Below are positions 1-7,072 of a stretch of 36,084 nt of DNA, piece by piece. The translations under genes were made by a program, and so were the position numbers. The first letter of the stretch is position 1. Every line of letters begins with the position of its first letter. This DNA comes from Leptolyngbya sp. FACHB-261 (GTDB lineage: Bacteria; Cyanobacteriota; Cyanobacteriia; FACHB-261), in assembly GCF_014696065.1 (NCBI RefSeq), contig NZ_JACJPL010000007.1, positions 1-36,084 of the forward strand, read 5' to 3'. The notes beneath the pieces are model-generated. The model did not search any database. It was not told the DNA's origin and worked only from the letters and a program-made list of their open reading frames with translations.

Positions 1-106
1 GTGGTTTGTGCTGAAGAATTGGATGCGACAGCGATTGGATGAGTTTGAGAACTTTCGAGATTGTGTGGATGCTGCGTTCAAGCAATGTCCTAACGTATGC
101 GCGTAG
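1..106 (+). pseudogene. C-terminal tail of a possible IS630-like transposase (cut by window edge)
   Basis: An open frame runs from base 2 to the TAG at 104-106 and gives 34 residues containing WFVLKNWMRQRLDEF and ending CPNVCA. A Trp followed by LKN and basic residues near the C-terminus resembles the segment that follows the last acidic residue of IS630/Tc1-type DDE transposases. Only the tail is in the window, so the catalytic residues cannot be checked. It could be the end of a complete gene lying to the left. The assignment rests on pattern recognition alone. Confidence 0.4.
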
Positions 107-246
107 AGCTATACATCGTGGATCAGGTCAACAATGCTCAAAGCATTCTCGAAGATGCCCAAGAGCAGCAGAACATTCGCAACCAATTGTGTCAGCTAGA
201 GGTTGAGGGCAAGCGCTATTGCGATAAACCTTCAGCCAAACCCTAA
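97..246 (+). CDS. small hypothetical protein (49 aa)
   Basis: ATG at 97 opens a 49-codon frame ending at TAA 244-246. It overlaps the transposase-like tail by ten bases and stops 23 bases before the next gene. The product is polar, rich in Gln and Asn, with no signal peptide or membrane segment, and is probably helical in the middle. I do not recognise a family. It could be a real leader gene of the secreted-protein/transglycosylase unit, or the 3' end of a gene truncated by the element on its left. No strong Shine-Dalgarno sequence precedes the ATG. Confidence 0.3.
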   Translation: MRVELYIVDQVNNAQSILEDAQEQQNIRNQLCQLEVEGKRYCDKPSAKP

Positions 247-269
247 CAGGAATAGGGGGAGAATTTGCT

Positions 270-803
270 GTGCGTTTGGAGTGGATGTTGTGCCTAACTC
301 TTAGTGTGTTGACAGCCCTAGGCTTTGCTCGCTCTGGGGGACAGTTTCCCCCTGATATGACCTTTATCACCCAGCCCCTGCTGCAACTGGTGCCACAACT
401 TTCGGGCCTTGAAGAACCAGCCCTCAGTACGCCTGACACACCCATCCTCACTCCAGACGCATCGTCCGATTCGCGCCTATTAGAAATCGATGGACAGCCG
501 ACTTCAAGTTCGCTAGATCCAACCTCTGGACAGCTGCTTACCAAGCAAGACCCACGCCTTACTGCCTGTCCAGGGATTTCAGAAGCCAGAGGGCTCAGCC
601 CCCAACAATTCACAGCCTTTGTCGTGCTCACGCGCACCGGGCAACCCTCACGCCAGGACATCGAACAACCGTTAGGCCAACCTACCTGTGCCTCCTCGGC
701 AGATCCTTGGAATGCCAATGTCACTTACTTTCTCGATTTCGAGAATCGCATCTTGCGCATTCAGTACCAGCATGGCCTCTACCAGTCACACACCTTGCAA
801 TGA
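270..803 (+). CDS. secreted hypothetical protein, coupled to a lytic transglycosylase
   Basis: A 177-residue product starting at GTG 270, preceded by AGGGGGAG around 253-260 as a good ribosome binding site. Residues 1-20 (MRLEWMLCLTLSVLTALGFA) look like a Sec signal peptide or N-terminal membrane anchor. The rest is Pro/Ser/Thr/Gln-rich and low in complexity up to about residue 95, then a more ordered C-terminal part containing two Cys and the segment YFLDFENRILRIQY. The stop codon overlaps the next start in an ATGA junction at 800-803, so the two proteins are probably made together. A periplasmic partner of the transglycosylase, perhaps in a conjugation apparatus, is an inference from position only. 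Family not recognised. Confidence 0.65.
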   Translation: MRLEWMLCLTLSVLTALGFARSGGQFPPDMTFITQPLLQLVPQLSGLEEPALSTPDTPILTPDASSDSRLLEIDGQPTSSSLDPTSGQLLTKQDPRLTACPGISEARGLSPQQFTAFVVLTRTGQPSRQDIEQPLGQPTCASSADPWNANVTYFLDFENRILRIQYQHGLYQSHTLQ

Positions 804-1390
804 ACACTTCCTCTTACAAACCAGGGATTATCGAAGTTTATGAACGGCTCACCCAAGACCTCACTCTCCTCACCACCTGCAGCCTGATTGGTCTGTTGGG
901 ATTTGCCAAATGGCAACCGAGCCGGGTCGCTGGTGTAGCAGATGCGCTGACAAATTCGCCCCTAGTTAGCATCAATGCTTCTGAAGAGGTCAAAACCCTC
1001 TTGCAAGCGATCAGTGGTCAAGAATCTGGTGGCAACTACGCCGTTACCAATGCGAGTGGCTCAGGCGCAACCGGAGCTTTTCAAGTGATGCAAGAAAACA
1101 TTCCAGCCTGGTCTCAAGAATGCTTGGGGCAGCCAGCCAATGTGGAGGAATTCCGCAACTCCCCCGAGCTTCAAAATCAGGTGGTTGCCTGCAAAGTGGA
1201 TCAGTATTGGCAGGACGCACTCACTCAAACAGATGGAGACAAACTGACGGCTTGCAAACGGGTAGCTGCCCAGTGGTACTCAGGGGATCCAGACCGCTAT
1301 ACCAGCACCGCAGCTCAAAGCTGGAATGGAGACAGCTATCCCTCCATTGCTAGCTATGCCACTAAGGTGTGCTCAAAAACAGGCTGGTAA
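800..1390 (+). CDS. membrane-anchored SLT-type lytic transglycosylase
   Basis: The 196-residue product probably cleaves peptidoglycan glycan strands in the periplasm. The start at ATG 800 is chosen because it overlaps the preceding stop (ATGA), giving translational coupling; an upstream extension to 707 merely reads through the previous gene. Residues about 22-38 form a hydrophobic segment (LLTTCSLIGLLGFAKW). The lysozyme-like core begins near residue 63, with AISGQESGGNY carrying the presumed catalytic Glu, followed by SGATGAFQVM, the Gly-x-[FM]-Q signature of the SLT/VirB1 fold, and a later AAQWYSG resembling the conserved A-Y-N/W-G segment. Small dedicated transglycosylases of this kind commonly accompany type IV secretion or conjugation genes. 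No other conjugation gene is visible here, so the role is inferred. Confidence 0.8.
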   Translation: MNTSSYKPGIIEVYERLTQDLTLLTTCSLIGLLGFAKWQPSRVAGVADALTNSPLVSINASEEVKTLLQAISGQESGGNYAVTNASGSGATGAFQVMQENIPAWSQECLGQPANVEEFRNSPELQNQVVACKVDQYWQDALTQTDGDKLTACKRVAAQWYSGDPDRYTSTAAQSWNGDSYPSIASYATKVCSKTGW

Positions 1391-1446
1391 CCAGTGCCCC
1401 TGTCAAAGCTCTAAACGATAGATATTACTGTCCTAGTCAGAAGAAC

Positions 1447-1773
1447 ATGAGCAGCCCCTCTGAACCTAAGCGAGACCCTTACCAGCGCTGGACCGAAGCC
1501 GAAGAAGCTATTGTCAAAACCTTCAAAGATGAATGTGTTTATTTGATCTCCGATGGTTATGCCTGCAAGGTTGGGCGAACGAGAAACTTGCTTGGGCGCA
1601 TGAACGACCTAAAACGAGTCAATCTCAGGGAAAGTCGAGGCTGTATGAGTTGATTGAAAAGCTTGGAGACCCGCAAGTACAGAGGGGCAGACGGACGAAC
1701 CTACATCAGTTCTGAAGCTCTGGCAAAGCTGGACGAGCTAGCCGGAAAAACGACCATTGAGCTGGTCCACTGA
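1447..1773 (+). pseudogene. GIY-YIG / T5orf172-like gene, interrupted
   Basis: From ATG 1447 the frame encodes VYLISDGYACKVGRTRNLL, which matches the pattern of GIY-YIG/T5orf172 domains (V-Y-L-I ... K-V/I-G-R-T-x-N). It meets TGA at 1651-1653. Beyond this stop the same frame is open again to TGA 1771-1773 and encodes KYRGADGRTYISSEALAKL and a further short tail. A second frame between about 1620 and 1680 reads SRLYELIEKLG, which looks like the missing link, so a pair of compensating shifts is the simplest reading. Intact members of the family are nuclease-like or phage/plasmid DNA-binding proteins. It is either a decayed gene or affected by base-calling errors. Confidence 0.5.
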
Positions 1774-1938
1774 TCAGGATCTAGCCCACCTGAACCAGAT
1801 GACGGGTTACCTAACTATCTCCAGAAGTGATCTCGGTGAGTGGAGATTTTGCTAGACAACCACAGGCCACCTGGTTCCCGCGATCAAGGTATCCACCCCT
1901 GGCAATCAGTCGGCTCCCCCCGGCTTTAGATGCCCTCT

Positions 1939-2142
1939 CTACTCCCTTTCCTGTTGCTTACGTTCACCGGATTCTGGAGCCTGTATCCTTGCCTTCTCTT
2001 CCTCAATGAGTTTCATAAGAAGCCGATTGACCAGGTTCGAGATGGCCCGGTCCTCTCTGGCAGCCCAAGCCACTAAGAACTCGTAATTGTCATCTGGCAG
2101 TGAGATTGTTAAACGCCTTACCACAGAATCACTCTCGTCCAA
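1939..2142 (-). CDS. ribbon-helix-helix (CopG/Arc-like) DNA-binding protein
   Basis: The 67-residue product contains RRLTISLPDDNYEFLVAWA, a beta-strand with alternating small and basic residues followed by an amphipathic helix, then a turn and a second helix (ISNLVNRLLMKLIEEE). This is the ribbon-helix-helix layout of CopG/Arc/MetJ-type repressors, which bind DNA as dimers through the N-terminal strand. The C-terminus is a short charged tail. Such proteins act as plasmid copy-number repressors or antitoxins. No toxin gene lies directly beside it, so autoregulation or copy control is more likely, though this is inferred. A pair of direct repeats lies 69-113 bases upstream of its start. Confidence 0.7.
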   Translation of the reverse strand: MDESDSVVRRLTISLPDDNYEFLVAWAAREDRAISNLVNRLLMKLIEEEKARIQAPESGERKQQERE

Positions 2143-2541
2143 TTAAGTTGCGGGTTTGGACATTCTGCTCCCCTCACTGTAGTTTGCCGTTACATCACCA
2201 TGTCAGTGGTATTTGGTGAAAAATGGTTATTTATGGTGCTATTTGGTGAGAAATGATAATAGCTTTATGATTAGGTGTTAGAGAGAATCAAAAGTGGTTA
2301 TACAGAGTGGAGTATATCAGGTTTCACCATCCCTAGTTGAAGAGATGGGCAAGCTCTGTCCCAACCTTGATTTCGCATGGGTCAACAGCTTCAATAGAGC
2401 GGCGAAATCTTTGCTGTAGTGCTTGTGCCCTTACTGTATTAGGCCTTAAGGAAGTAAGCTCATAAGCTGCTATTGCCTTATGTAGCTGGATATTTTGCTC
2501 AGTCGAAATAGAGACAACAAGAAAAAGTCGAGGTAGCTTGC
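2143..2541. other. intergenic region between RHH regulator and nuclease-like/TPR gene
   Basis: This 399-base AT-rich stretch separates two divergent genes and should hold both promoters. It contains the paired 15-base repeats described separately at 2211-2255, followed by an A/T-rich run. I see no convincing open frame or strong terminator in it. Confidence 0.5.
2211..2255. promoter_or_regulatory. two direct repeats exactly 30 bp apart, candidate RHH operator or iteron
   Basis: ATTTGGTGARAAATG occurs at 2211-2225 and again at 2241-2255, differing only at one A/G position, with GTG/GGTG-rich flanks also shared. The 30-base spacing is close to three helical turns, so both copies face the same side of DNA. 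They lie in the divergent region upstream of the RHH gene, the usual position for an autoregulatory operator; two copies alone are few for a replication iteron array. Confidence 0.45.
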
Positions 2542-3882
2542 GTGGAAATAAGAATGCATTGGCGCACGATGCTAATTCATCTGCAGAGTGATTTTATCGA
2601 ACGCATTAAGAGGGGAAGTTTATTATCTAGCGAGCTCCCAGGACAACATAGTGAGATTACACTCATCTCGGGTGAACGGCTCAGGAAGCTACGGGAATTC
2701 TGTTGGTCTATGGCCGAGAAGTATAAACGAACGCTCCCCGTTCGGGAAGTGTTTATTAATAACTTAAAGGGGAAGCTAGGAGAAGAGGTCGTTAAAATTC
2801 GTTTATCGGAATTGGTAACAGAAGTGGACTACGAACGACGTTTAGGTGGGGACGGGAAGGTAGACTTCTATTACCAAAGAGATCCGAGCGTAGGAATTCA
2901 GGTTAAGGTTCGCTATGGTGATGTTGAGTCAGTAAGATGGCAACTCACCCAGGCAGAAGCTGAGCAGAATTCAGTGCTAGTCTGTGTGTTAATGCTGGAG
3001 GATTTTGAAGACACTAAGCTTGAATATAGATTAATTCTGGCGGGATTTTTGCCAACTAACGCGTTAGAGTTTGTAGAGGGAGTAGCCAACATTGGAATAT
3101 CAGATTTGCTGTATGGAGGAGGGCTAAAGGGATATCTACAAGACTCGAACCATTTCAGTTACGAAAGATCTTTGATGACCGCCTCCAACATGAAAAAAGG
3201 AGAGGAGACTGAACAGCAAAGCAAAGCTAAATCTACTGTGGAAGAACCTGTAATGAGCTCTGAATCGGCTTCCAGCTTAGCCTTTTTATACTTGAGTGCA
3301 GGGTCGAGATGGGAGGACTTAAACGAATATACTAAAGCTATTGAAAACTTTAGCCAGGCAGTCTCGCTAAATCCCCATGAGAATTATACCTATAGGTATC
3401 TGAGTTGGGCACAATTCCACAACGGGAATTATCAGGACGCAATCAATAATTCAACAGCAGGTATCAGCCGGCTACTTATGTATCTCTACGATTTTTATTG
3501 CGTAAGGGTTTTGGCCTATCAAGAAATGGAAAGACATGCAGAGGCAATTAAAGATTGCGATTACCTCATAGGTTTGGCACCTAACTATTCATGGAGTTAT
3601 TATATTAGGGGTGAGTCCTGGCTAGAGTTAGAGAAATTTCAAAGGGCGAATGAGGATTACAGCCGTGCATTAGCACTAGGCCTCTTAACCGATAGTGGGG
3701 CTTGTTACCACCGTCGAGGCCACGCCCGCCTGCAGTTAGGAGATAAGGTGGGGGCCTTAAGTGACTGGAGAGAAGCGGCTAAGATACACCAGGAATCGGG
3801 AGATGAGGAGAAGTATCAGGATATCTTGAGGGAGATAGAGGCAGCCACAGGGGATGGGGGAATGGTAAGAGCGGTGATTTAA
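2542..3882 (+). CDS. PD-(D/E)XK-like nuclease domain fused to TPR repeats
   Basis: The 446-residue product starts at GTG 2542 (ATG 2554 is an alternative). Residues about 70-170 resemble a restriction-endonuclease-like fold: KGKLGEE near 76-82, then GDGKVDFYY with Asp108, then GIQVKVRYG with Gln120 and Lys122. This is the D-x(n)-[EQ]-x-K arrangement of PD-(D/E)XK enzymes, with Gln in the variable acidic position as in Mrr-like families. Residues about 247-420 contain roughly four tetratricopeptide repeats, for example YTKAIENFSQAVSLNP and HAEAIKDCDYLIGLAPNYSW. A charged linker (about 215-240) separates the halves. No membrane segment is visible. A DNA-acting or DNA-sensing protein with a TPR interaction platform, possibly in defence or plasmid maintenance, is an inference; no partner gene is adjacent. 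Confidence 0.6.
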   Translation: MEIRMHWRTMLIHLQSDFIERIKRGSLLSSELPGQHSEITLISGERLRKLREFCWSMAEKYKRTLPVREVFINNLKGKLGEEVVKIRLSELVTEVDYERRLGGDGKVDFYYQRDPSVGIQVKVRYGDVESVRWQLTQAEAEQNSVLVCVLMLEDFEDTKLEYRLILAGFLPTNALEFVEGVANIGISDLLYGGGLKGYLQDSNHFSYERSLMTASNMKKGEETEQQSKAKSTVEEPVMSSESASSLAFLYLSAGSRWEDLNEYTKAIENFSQAVSLNPHENYTYRYLSWAQFHNGNYQDAINNSTAGISRLLMYLYDFYCVRVLAYQEMERHAEAIKDCDYLIGLAPNYSWSYYIRGESWLELEKFQRANEDYSRALALGLLTDSGACYHRRGHARLQLGDKVGALSDWREAAKIHQESGDEEKYQDILREIEAATGDGGMVRAVI

Positions 3883-4540
3883 CTGGATGATATCTGAGTA
3901 GGCTTCCTCTTCTGCTAATTGATAGCATTGAGTTTATTAACCTAAGGTGGATCTCTTTCTAAAACCTCTAAAGTTGATTAAGGATTGCAAGCCTTGGTAA
4001 GCAGCAGGGATATTGCTGGCATAGCCGTTCGTACAGGTCTGCGCAAGATGAATGGGACCGCCCCACCGCCTTGAGAAGCTCAAGGCTGAACTAGCATCCC
4101 TTGACTAGCTGACCCTAAGGGTCGCAGGGTTCGGAGCGGTACAAGTTGCTACTAGAAGCTCACAGGCCTGCTCAACCTGCGATAGGAAGCAGACGGGAAA
4201 CTGTAAAGGTGTGGCCTGTACGGGCAGCTTCAGGACTCTGCGCTATCCACAGGAGTGCCATAATGCCTAGCCCTGAGTTGCACAGGCTCTACGGACCTCA
4301 AACGTTCTAGCCTCTGGTGCTGTGAATCTGGGGCAAGGGGATCGAACGTGGCAGCGATGCGATTTCCTACTCCCAATGGTTTGGATTACACCCTTGTCGC
4401 GGGTCGGGTGCTCCCCTAAATCTAGCAGATCCTTAATTCGTGCTCTCTCCCTCTGCCTCAGCGCTTCGGCTTCAGTCACCCAGGACTACTTTGAGGATTA
4501 AAATCTACACAGGTGGCAGTGAAAGCTAGTTTCTGCCTGC
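3883..4540. other. intergenic stretch with strong small hairpins; possible decayed structured RNA
   Basis: This stretch of 658 bases has no convincing gene. A minus-strand frame of 70 codons at 4267-4479 begins plausibly (MTEAEALRQRERARIKDLLD) but turns into Arg/Cys/His-rich sequence and is probably not intact. Between about 4040 and 4260 there are tight hairpins: CCTTGAG-AAG-CTCAAGG at 4069-4085 and GACCCT-A-AGGGTC at 4111-4123. The segment also carries CCTGCGATAGGAAGCAGA and GGGAAACTGTAAAGG, which reminded me of group II intron domain I sequence. No reverse transcriptase or domain V was found, so this is only a suggestion. Confidence 0.3.
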
Positions 4541-4877
4541 TCAAGATCCTTGGCCTGATTGCTCCAATCGTTGCAGGCGTCCCTCGTGATTACGGCTAAT
4601 CTCAGCCAGGTCGCGGGTGACTGCTCGTACCTCGCGTAAGCCGCCAACAACTTCAGCAACCCCAGCCGTCAGTAGCTTCGATGTCTCGCCGTCGGGTTTC
4701 ATCCTCGGCCCGCAGAGCTGCGATATCGCGCTCATGACGAGTGTTATCGGCCTCATGCCGATTGGAGATCTCGGTCAGGCGTTCAATCGCGTTGGTATTA
4801 CTGCGGGTTGCTTCTACCAATTGGGCAACCGCATCAATCAGGCGGTTCACGCGGTCGTCGGGTGGGTTTCCGTTCAT
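4541..4877 (-). pseudogene. small coiled-coil protein, frameshifted; paralog of 32883-33155
   Basis: Two minus-strand frames join into one protein of about 110 residues. The first, from ATG at 4877, reads DRVNRLIDAVAQLVEAT and continues as a charged heptad-like helix until about 4680. The second frame then supplies VVGGLREVRAVTRDLAEISR and ends at 4541. The intact protein at 32883-33155 has the same order: LDRLSIAVAQLVEIAT early and GLREVRVGTQNLLEITR late. The match in both halves shows that a single indel near 4680 breaks this copy. The family is a soluble coiled coil of unknown role, seen here only in the plasmid-like flanks. Either real decay or a sequencing indel could explain the shift. 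Confidence 0.6.
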
Positions 4878-5035
4878 CTGCTGCGGTGAAAAAGGGTCAA
4901 GGGGGTTAGCGGTCGCTGAGGTAGGGGTAGAGAAGCTTCCTATACCCTTGCCTTGGGCTGAGCGTATTACTCAGCGTCTCAAACACTCAGTCTCAGCGTG
5001 AGAATCAGGTTAAGACTCGAGGCCGGGCTCCTATT

Positions 5036-5065
5036 AACGCAACAAAAGGCAACTTTTGTTGCGTT
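5036..5065. repeat. perfect 13-bp inverted repeat with GCAA tetraloop
   Basis: AACGCAACAAAAG (5036-5048) and CTTTTGTTGCGTT (5053-5065) are exact reverse complements around a GCAA loop, a GNRA-type tetraloop if transcribed. Allowing one G-T pair, the stem extends three further pairs. No T-run follows on the plus strand, so it is not a typical intrinsic terminator. A protein or relaxase recognition hairpin, or a termination signal for the minus-strand unit, are alternatives. Confidence 0.6.
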
Positions 5066-5135
5066 GATTCTACCGGTTTCTCGCTTCAAAAAAGACCAAG
5101 CAGCCCTTGCTAGTCCGCACTTGGCAGAAGTTGAG

Positions 5136-5157
5136 ACTCTAGCTACACTCTAGCTAC
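5136..5157. repeat. 11-bp perfect tandem repeat
   Basis: ACTCTAGCTAC is present twice without spacer. Its position 55-76 bases ahead of the ATG at 5212 fits a promoter-proximal regulatory site for the Cys-rich gene, but nothing else supports this. Confidence 0.4.
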
Positions 5158-5211
5158 TTTCAATGTGACCATTGTGCCTTTTGAAGCAACAGGTGACTGG
5201 AACCTAACCTT

Positions 5212-5719
5212 ATGCCCCGCCCTAGCAAAGACAAATGCCGTCTGTGTTCCAAGCTGTCCTTTGAGAAGGCCAAGATCCGCCACGGTCCTCAAGGTGACGG
5301 CTGCTGGACGGACGAAGGGGAAGCTTGCCATAAGCGCCGGACCTACTACCGCAAGCGCCCGCTCTACAATCGCAACCGGCGGCTGAAGACTGCGGGCTAT
5401 ACCGTTGAGACGGTGCCACTAACAGCAACGCCAGCAGCGTTGCTCCAATCTGTACCGGGAGCGCCAAGATGCTCCTCTCCATGCTGTTAGTGCTGCTCTC
5501 TGGCTTGACCAGGAGAAAGTCATGTTAGTCGAGCCGAGGCACTGCTTAGACATGACGGGGACGCAAGTCCAAGGCTATCTGCTGGAGGTTCTTGAGCTGT
5601 TTTCGCAGCAGTATTGCCTCCCAAATGGCTACCGCCGCTTGAGCAAATTTGCGGCTCAAGTCGAACTCGATCCAGGAGGCTGTCCCCTGACCCCTTGCCC
5701 TCTAAACCCTGATGCCTAA
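5212..5719 (+). pseudogene. Cys-rich basic protein gene interrupted by a frameshift
   Basis: The N-terminal frame from ATG 5212 reads MPRPSKDKCRLCSKL with a CxxC at residues 9-12, then a GDGCW segment and CHKRRTYYRKR, suggesting a small zinc-binding, nucleic-acid-binding domain. It runs into TAG near 5490. The +1 frame, open from a TAA near 5420, continues convincingly with NLYRERQDAPLHAVSAALWL and LEVLELFSQQYCLPNGYRRL and ends at 5719. One indel between about 5422 and 5489 therefore splits a protein of about 168 residues. The stop overlaps the next start (ATGCCTAA), which argues that the two genes form an expressed unit and that the frameshift may be recent or an artefact. I believe related proteins occur on cyanobacterial plasmids, but no function is known to me. 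Confidence 0.6.
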
Positions 5720-6005
5720 GCTTACCGAGCAGCTGGAACTGCAGTTATGGCAATCGTTGAAGGTGGCCACTGAAGACCCAGAGGCAGCTGACGTACTCCA
5801 TCTCGGAGAACTCGTGGAGGCAGTCGTTGCTTTGACCCCGCCACTGCAGCAGATGACGATAGCGGCGGTAGCTATTGAGCAACTGACGAATGTCTTGGAA
5901 GCCGCAGAAGCAGTCCTTTCGCAGTGGCTTGACACAAGACTACGCAGCTCCGAGAGCAGTTCTCGTCCTCACGTCTGTGTCTTGAGAGAGTCGGGAGTTG
6001 TGTAG
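5712..6005 (+). CDS. hypothetical protein overlapping the Cys-rich gene
   Basis: A 97-residue product whose ATG at 5712 lies eight bases inside the end of the preceding frame, typical of translational coupling. Residues 1-75 are strongly helical, Leu/Ala/Glu-rich (QLELQLWQSL, LGELVEAVVALTPPLQQM, IEQLTNVLEAAEAVLSQWL), and the last 25 residues are Ser/Arg-rich and may be disordered or altered. No membrane segment or known catalytic motif is visible. It is probably a small helical partner of the Cys-rich protein. Family not recognised. Confidence 0.6.
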   Translation: MPKLTEQLELQLWQSLKVATEDPEAADVLHLGELVEAVVALTPPLQQMTIAAVAIEQLTNVLEAAEAVLSQWLDTRLRSSESSSRPHVCVLRESGVV

Positions 6006-6045
6006 TCTGAAGTGGATTGAGTGAGCTGATCCGCTGTAACGGGTT

Positions 6046-6336
6046 ATGAGTAGTAACGGAACCAATGGTTCCAACAGTTTTTACAGAAGTAGAGTAGACA
6101 AGAAAGCTAGTACTACAGTTGTAGATTTCGGGAACCCAGAAGTGACGTTATCATTTCGGGGTTGGACACCAATACTGAGTCATCCAGGTGCATTGCTGCA
6201 AGTGCGCTCAGAAGTGCAAATACGGCTAAGCGAGTTTGATGCTTCGATTATGCCAACCATTACAACCGGAAATACGAATGTACCCACGATCATGGTTGGC
6301 GAAAAAGCAGCCGATTTGATTAAAGCGATTGCCTGA
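6046..6336 (+). CDS. hypothetical protein (96 aa)
   Basis: Starts at ATG 6046 and encodes a compact product with an Asn/Ser-rich N-terminus (MSSNGTNGSNSFYRSR), then a beta-rich part (VVDFGNPEVTLSFRGWTPIL), and a C-terminal helix (MVGEKAADLIKAIA). There is no signal peptide, Cys or membrane segment. Base composition is more AT-rich than the preceding genes. The next gene, 6394-6630, follows at 57 bases with its own ribosome binding site, so the two may be cotranscribed. I do not recognise either. Confidence 0.55.
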   Translation: MSSNGTNGSNSFYRSRVDKKASTTVVDFGNPEVTLSFRGWTPILSHPGALLQVRSEVQIRLSEFDASIMPTITTGNTNVPTIMVGEKAADLIKAIA

Positions 6337-6393
6337 TATCACTGCGTATTGATTCAGTCAATTACAAATCAGTATTTAATTGGGGATAGTTTT

Positions 6394-6630
6394 ATGACAC
6401 ACTTACCATTACAAAGCAAGAATGATTCTGAGCATTCTGAGGTTACAACTCTGGCTGATTCTCTTCGTGACTCCTCAGTAAATTCTGCACTGATTGCAAT
6501 CGCGCAAGAAGTTGCTGAGTTGCTGAAACAAGCTCATCCGGCACAAGATTCAGCACAAGCTGACGAAATCGATGATAGGGAGTTAGCAAAGCAAAAAGAT
6601 TTTAGTCAAAGCTTACCTCACCTGAAATAG
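6394..6630 (+). CDS. hypothetical acidic helical protein (78 aa)
   Basis: The start at ATG 6394 is preferred because GGGGATAG lies about 10 bases ahead of it; an in-frame TTG at 6349 would add an unlikely extension. The product is acidic and mostly helical: SALIAIAQEVAELLKQA in the middle, then a Gln/Asp/Glu-rich segment. No membrane span or cofactor motif. Pairing with the preceding small gene suggests a joint function, unknown. Confidence 0.5.
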   Translation: MTHLPLQSKNDSEHSEVTTLADSLRDSSVNSALIAIAQEVAELLKQAHPAQDSAQADEIDDRELAKQKDFSQSLPHLK

Positions 6631-6660
6631 GATTGAGAATTAGGTATTCGTGTAAAATCA

Positions 6661-6768
6661 ATGGTCAAAGTTCACATTATCGAGATTGAGACAGGCTTCT
6701 CTAGCCAAAGCCATCTCACTCAACAGTTTAAGCGCATTACTGGAGTGACCCCAAAGCAAGTTCGCTAA
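6661..6768 (+). pseudogene. orphan AraC C-terminal tail, joined to a foreign start
   Basis: A 35-codon frame starts with MVKVHIIEIE and continues as GFSSQSHLTQQFKRITGVT to a TAA at 6766. The latter matches the last 24 residues of the intact AraC-type protein at 10993-11349 except for two substitutions. Only half of the second helix-turn-helix is present, so it cannot bind DNA alone. The first residues are not AraC-like; MVKVHI is reminiscent of the start of WrbA-type flavodoxins, but that is weak. The leader repeat begins 26 bases after the stop. Confidence 0.7.
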
Positions 6769-6793
6769 CTCCATAAGAATCTAATAAATCGTT

Positions 6794-6928
6794 GTAAGAA
6801 TTTGAAAGAAGCCAAACACTAGGGTTGGCTATACTTCAAGCGGATAGGGCAGCAGACTTTAGTGTAACCGTTGGAAACCCTTTCAAAAATCCACCAAGAA
6901 GCTTAATTTTCTGGTTCTTTCAGACTTA
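6794..6928 (+). repeat. leader repeat, copy upstream of the histidine kinase
   Basis: These 135 bases are nearly identical to 35949-36084 at the right edge of the window (a few substitutions and one extra A in the distal copy). The first 54 bases (6795-6848) are also related to leaders at 12579, 14254, 20477 and 35950. This copy can form AGCCAA/TTGGCT around a 9-base loop (6810-6830). It sits between an AraC tail and the kinase gene and probably carries promoter or regulatory sequence. Confidence 0.7.
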
Positions 6929-7072
6929 TTATACTAGTGAGGCGAACGGATGTGAAAATCACGAGTTGCCCAATCTCTGAAAGTTATAGCCAGTGGGCAT
7001 TTCAAGCTAATGGTGGTATTTAACTCTTAGCTGTTTAGCGTAGTTTAGCCGAAAGAGCCAATTTTCTGGAGT

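Larger units (their letters stand above)
4878..5211. other. intergenic region with a perfect hairpin and an 11-bp tandem repeat
   Basis: No gene is supported in these 334 bases. They contain the 13-bp perfect stem at 5036-5065 and, 55 bases before the next start, a perfect tandem duplication of ACTCTAGCTAC (5136-5146 and 5147-5157) that could be an operator or part of a promoter for the Cys-rich gene downstream. Confidence 0.45.

Noticed and set aside
128-724. A 198-codon minus-strand frame opposite the secreted-protein gene
   Set aside because: It is antisense to a gene with signal peptide, good ribosome binding site and translational coupling; its composition (Cys, Ser, Arg-rich) is typical of a shadow frame.
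4330-4350. A tRNA T-arm-like sequence (TTCGATCCCC on the minus strand)
   Set aside because: The flanking bases do not form the 5-bp T stem and no acceptor or anticodon arm can be drawn around it.
5420-5490. Programmed ribosomal frameshift in the Cys-rich gene
   Set aside because: No slippery heptamer followed by a pseudoknot-like structure is evident; other genes here show similar accidental-looking shifts.
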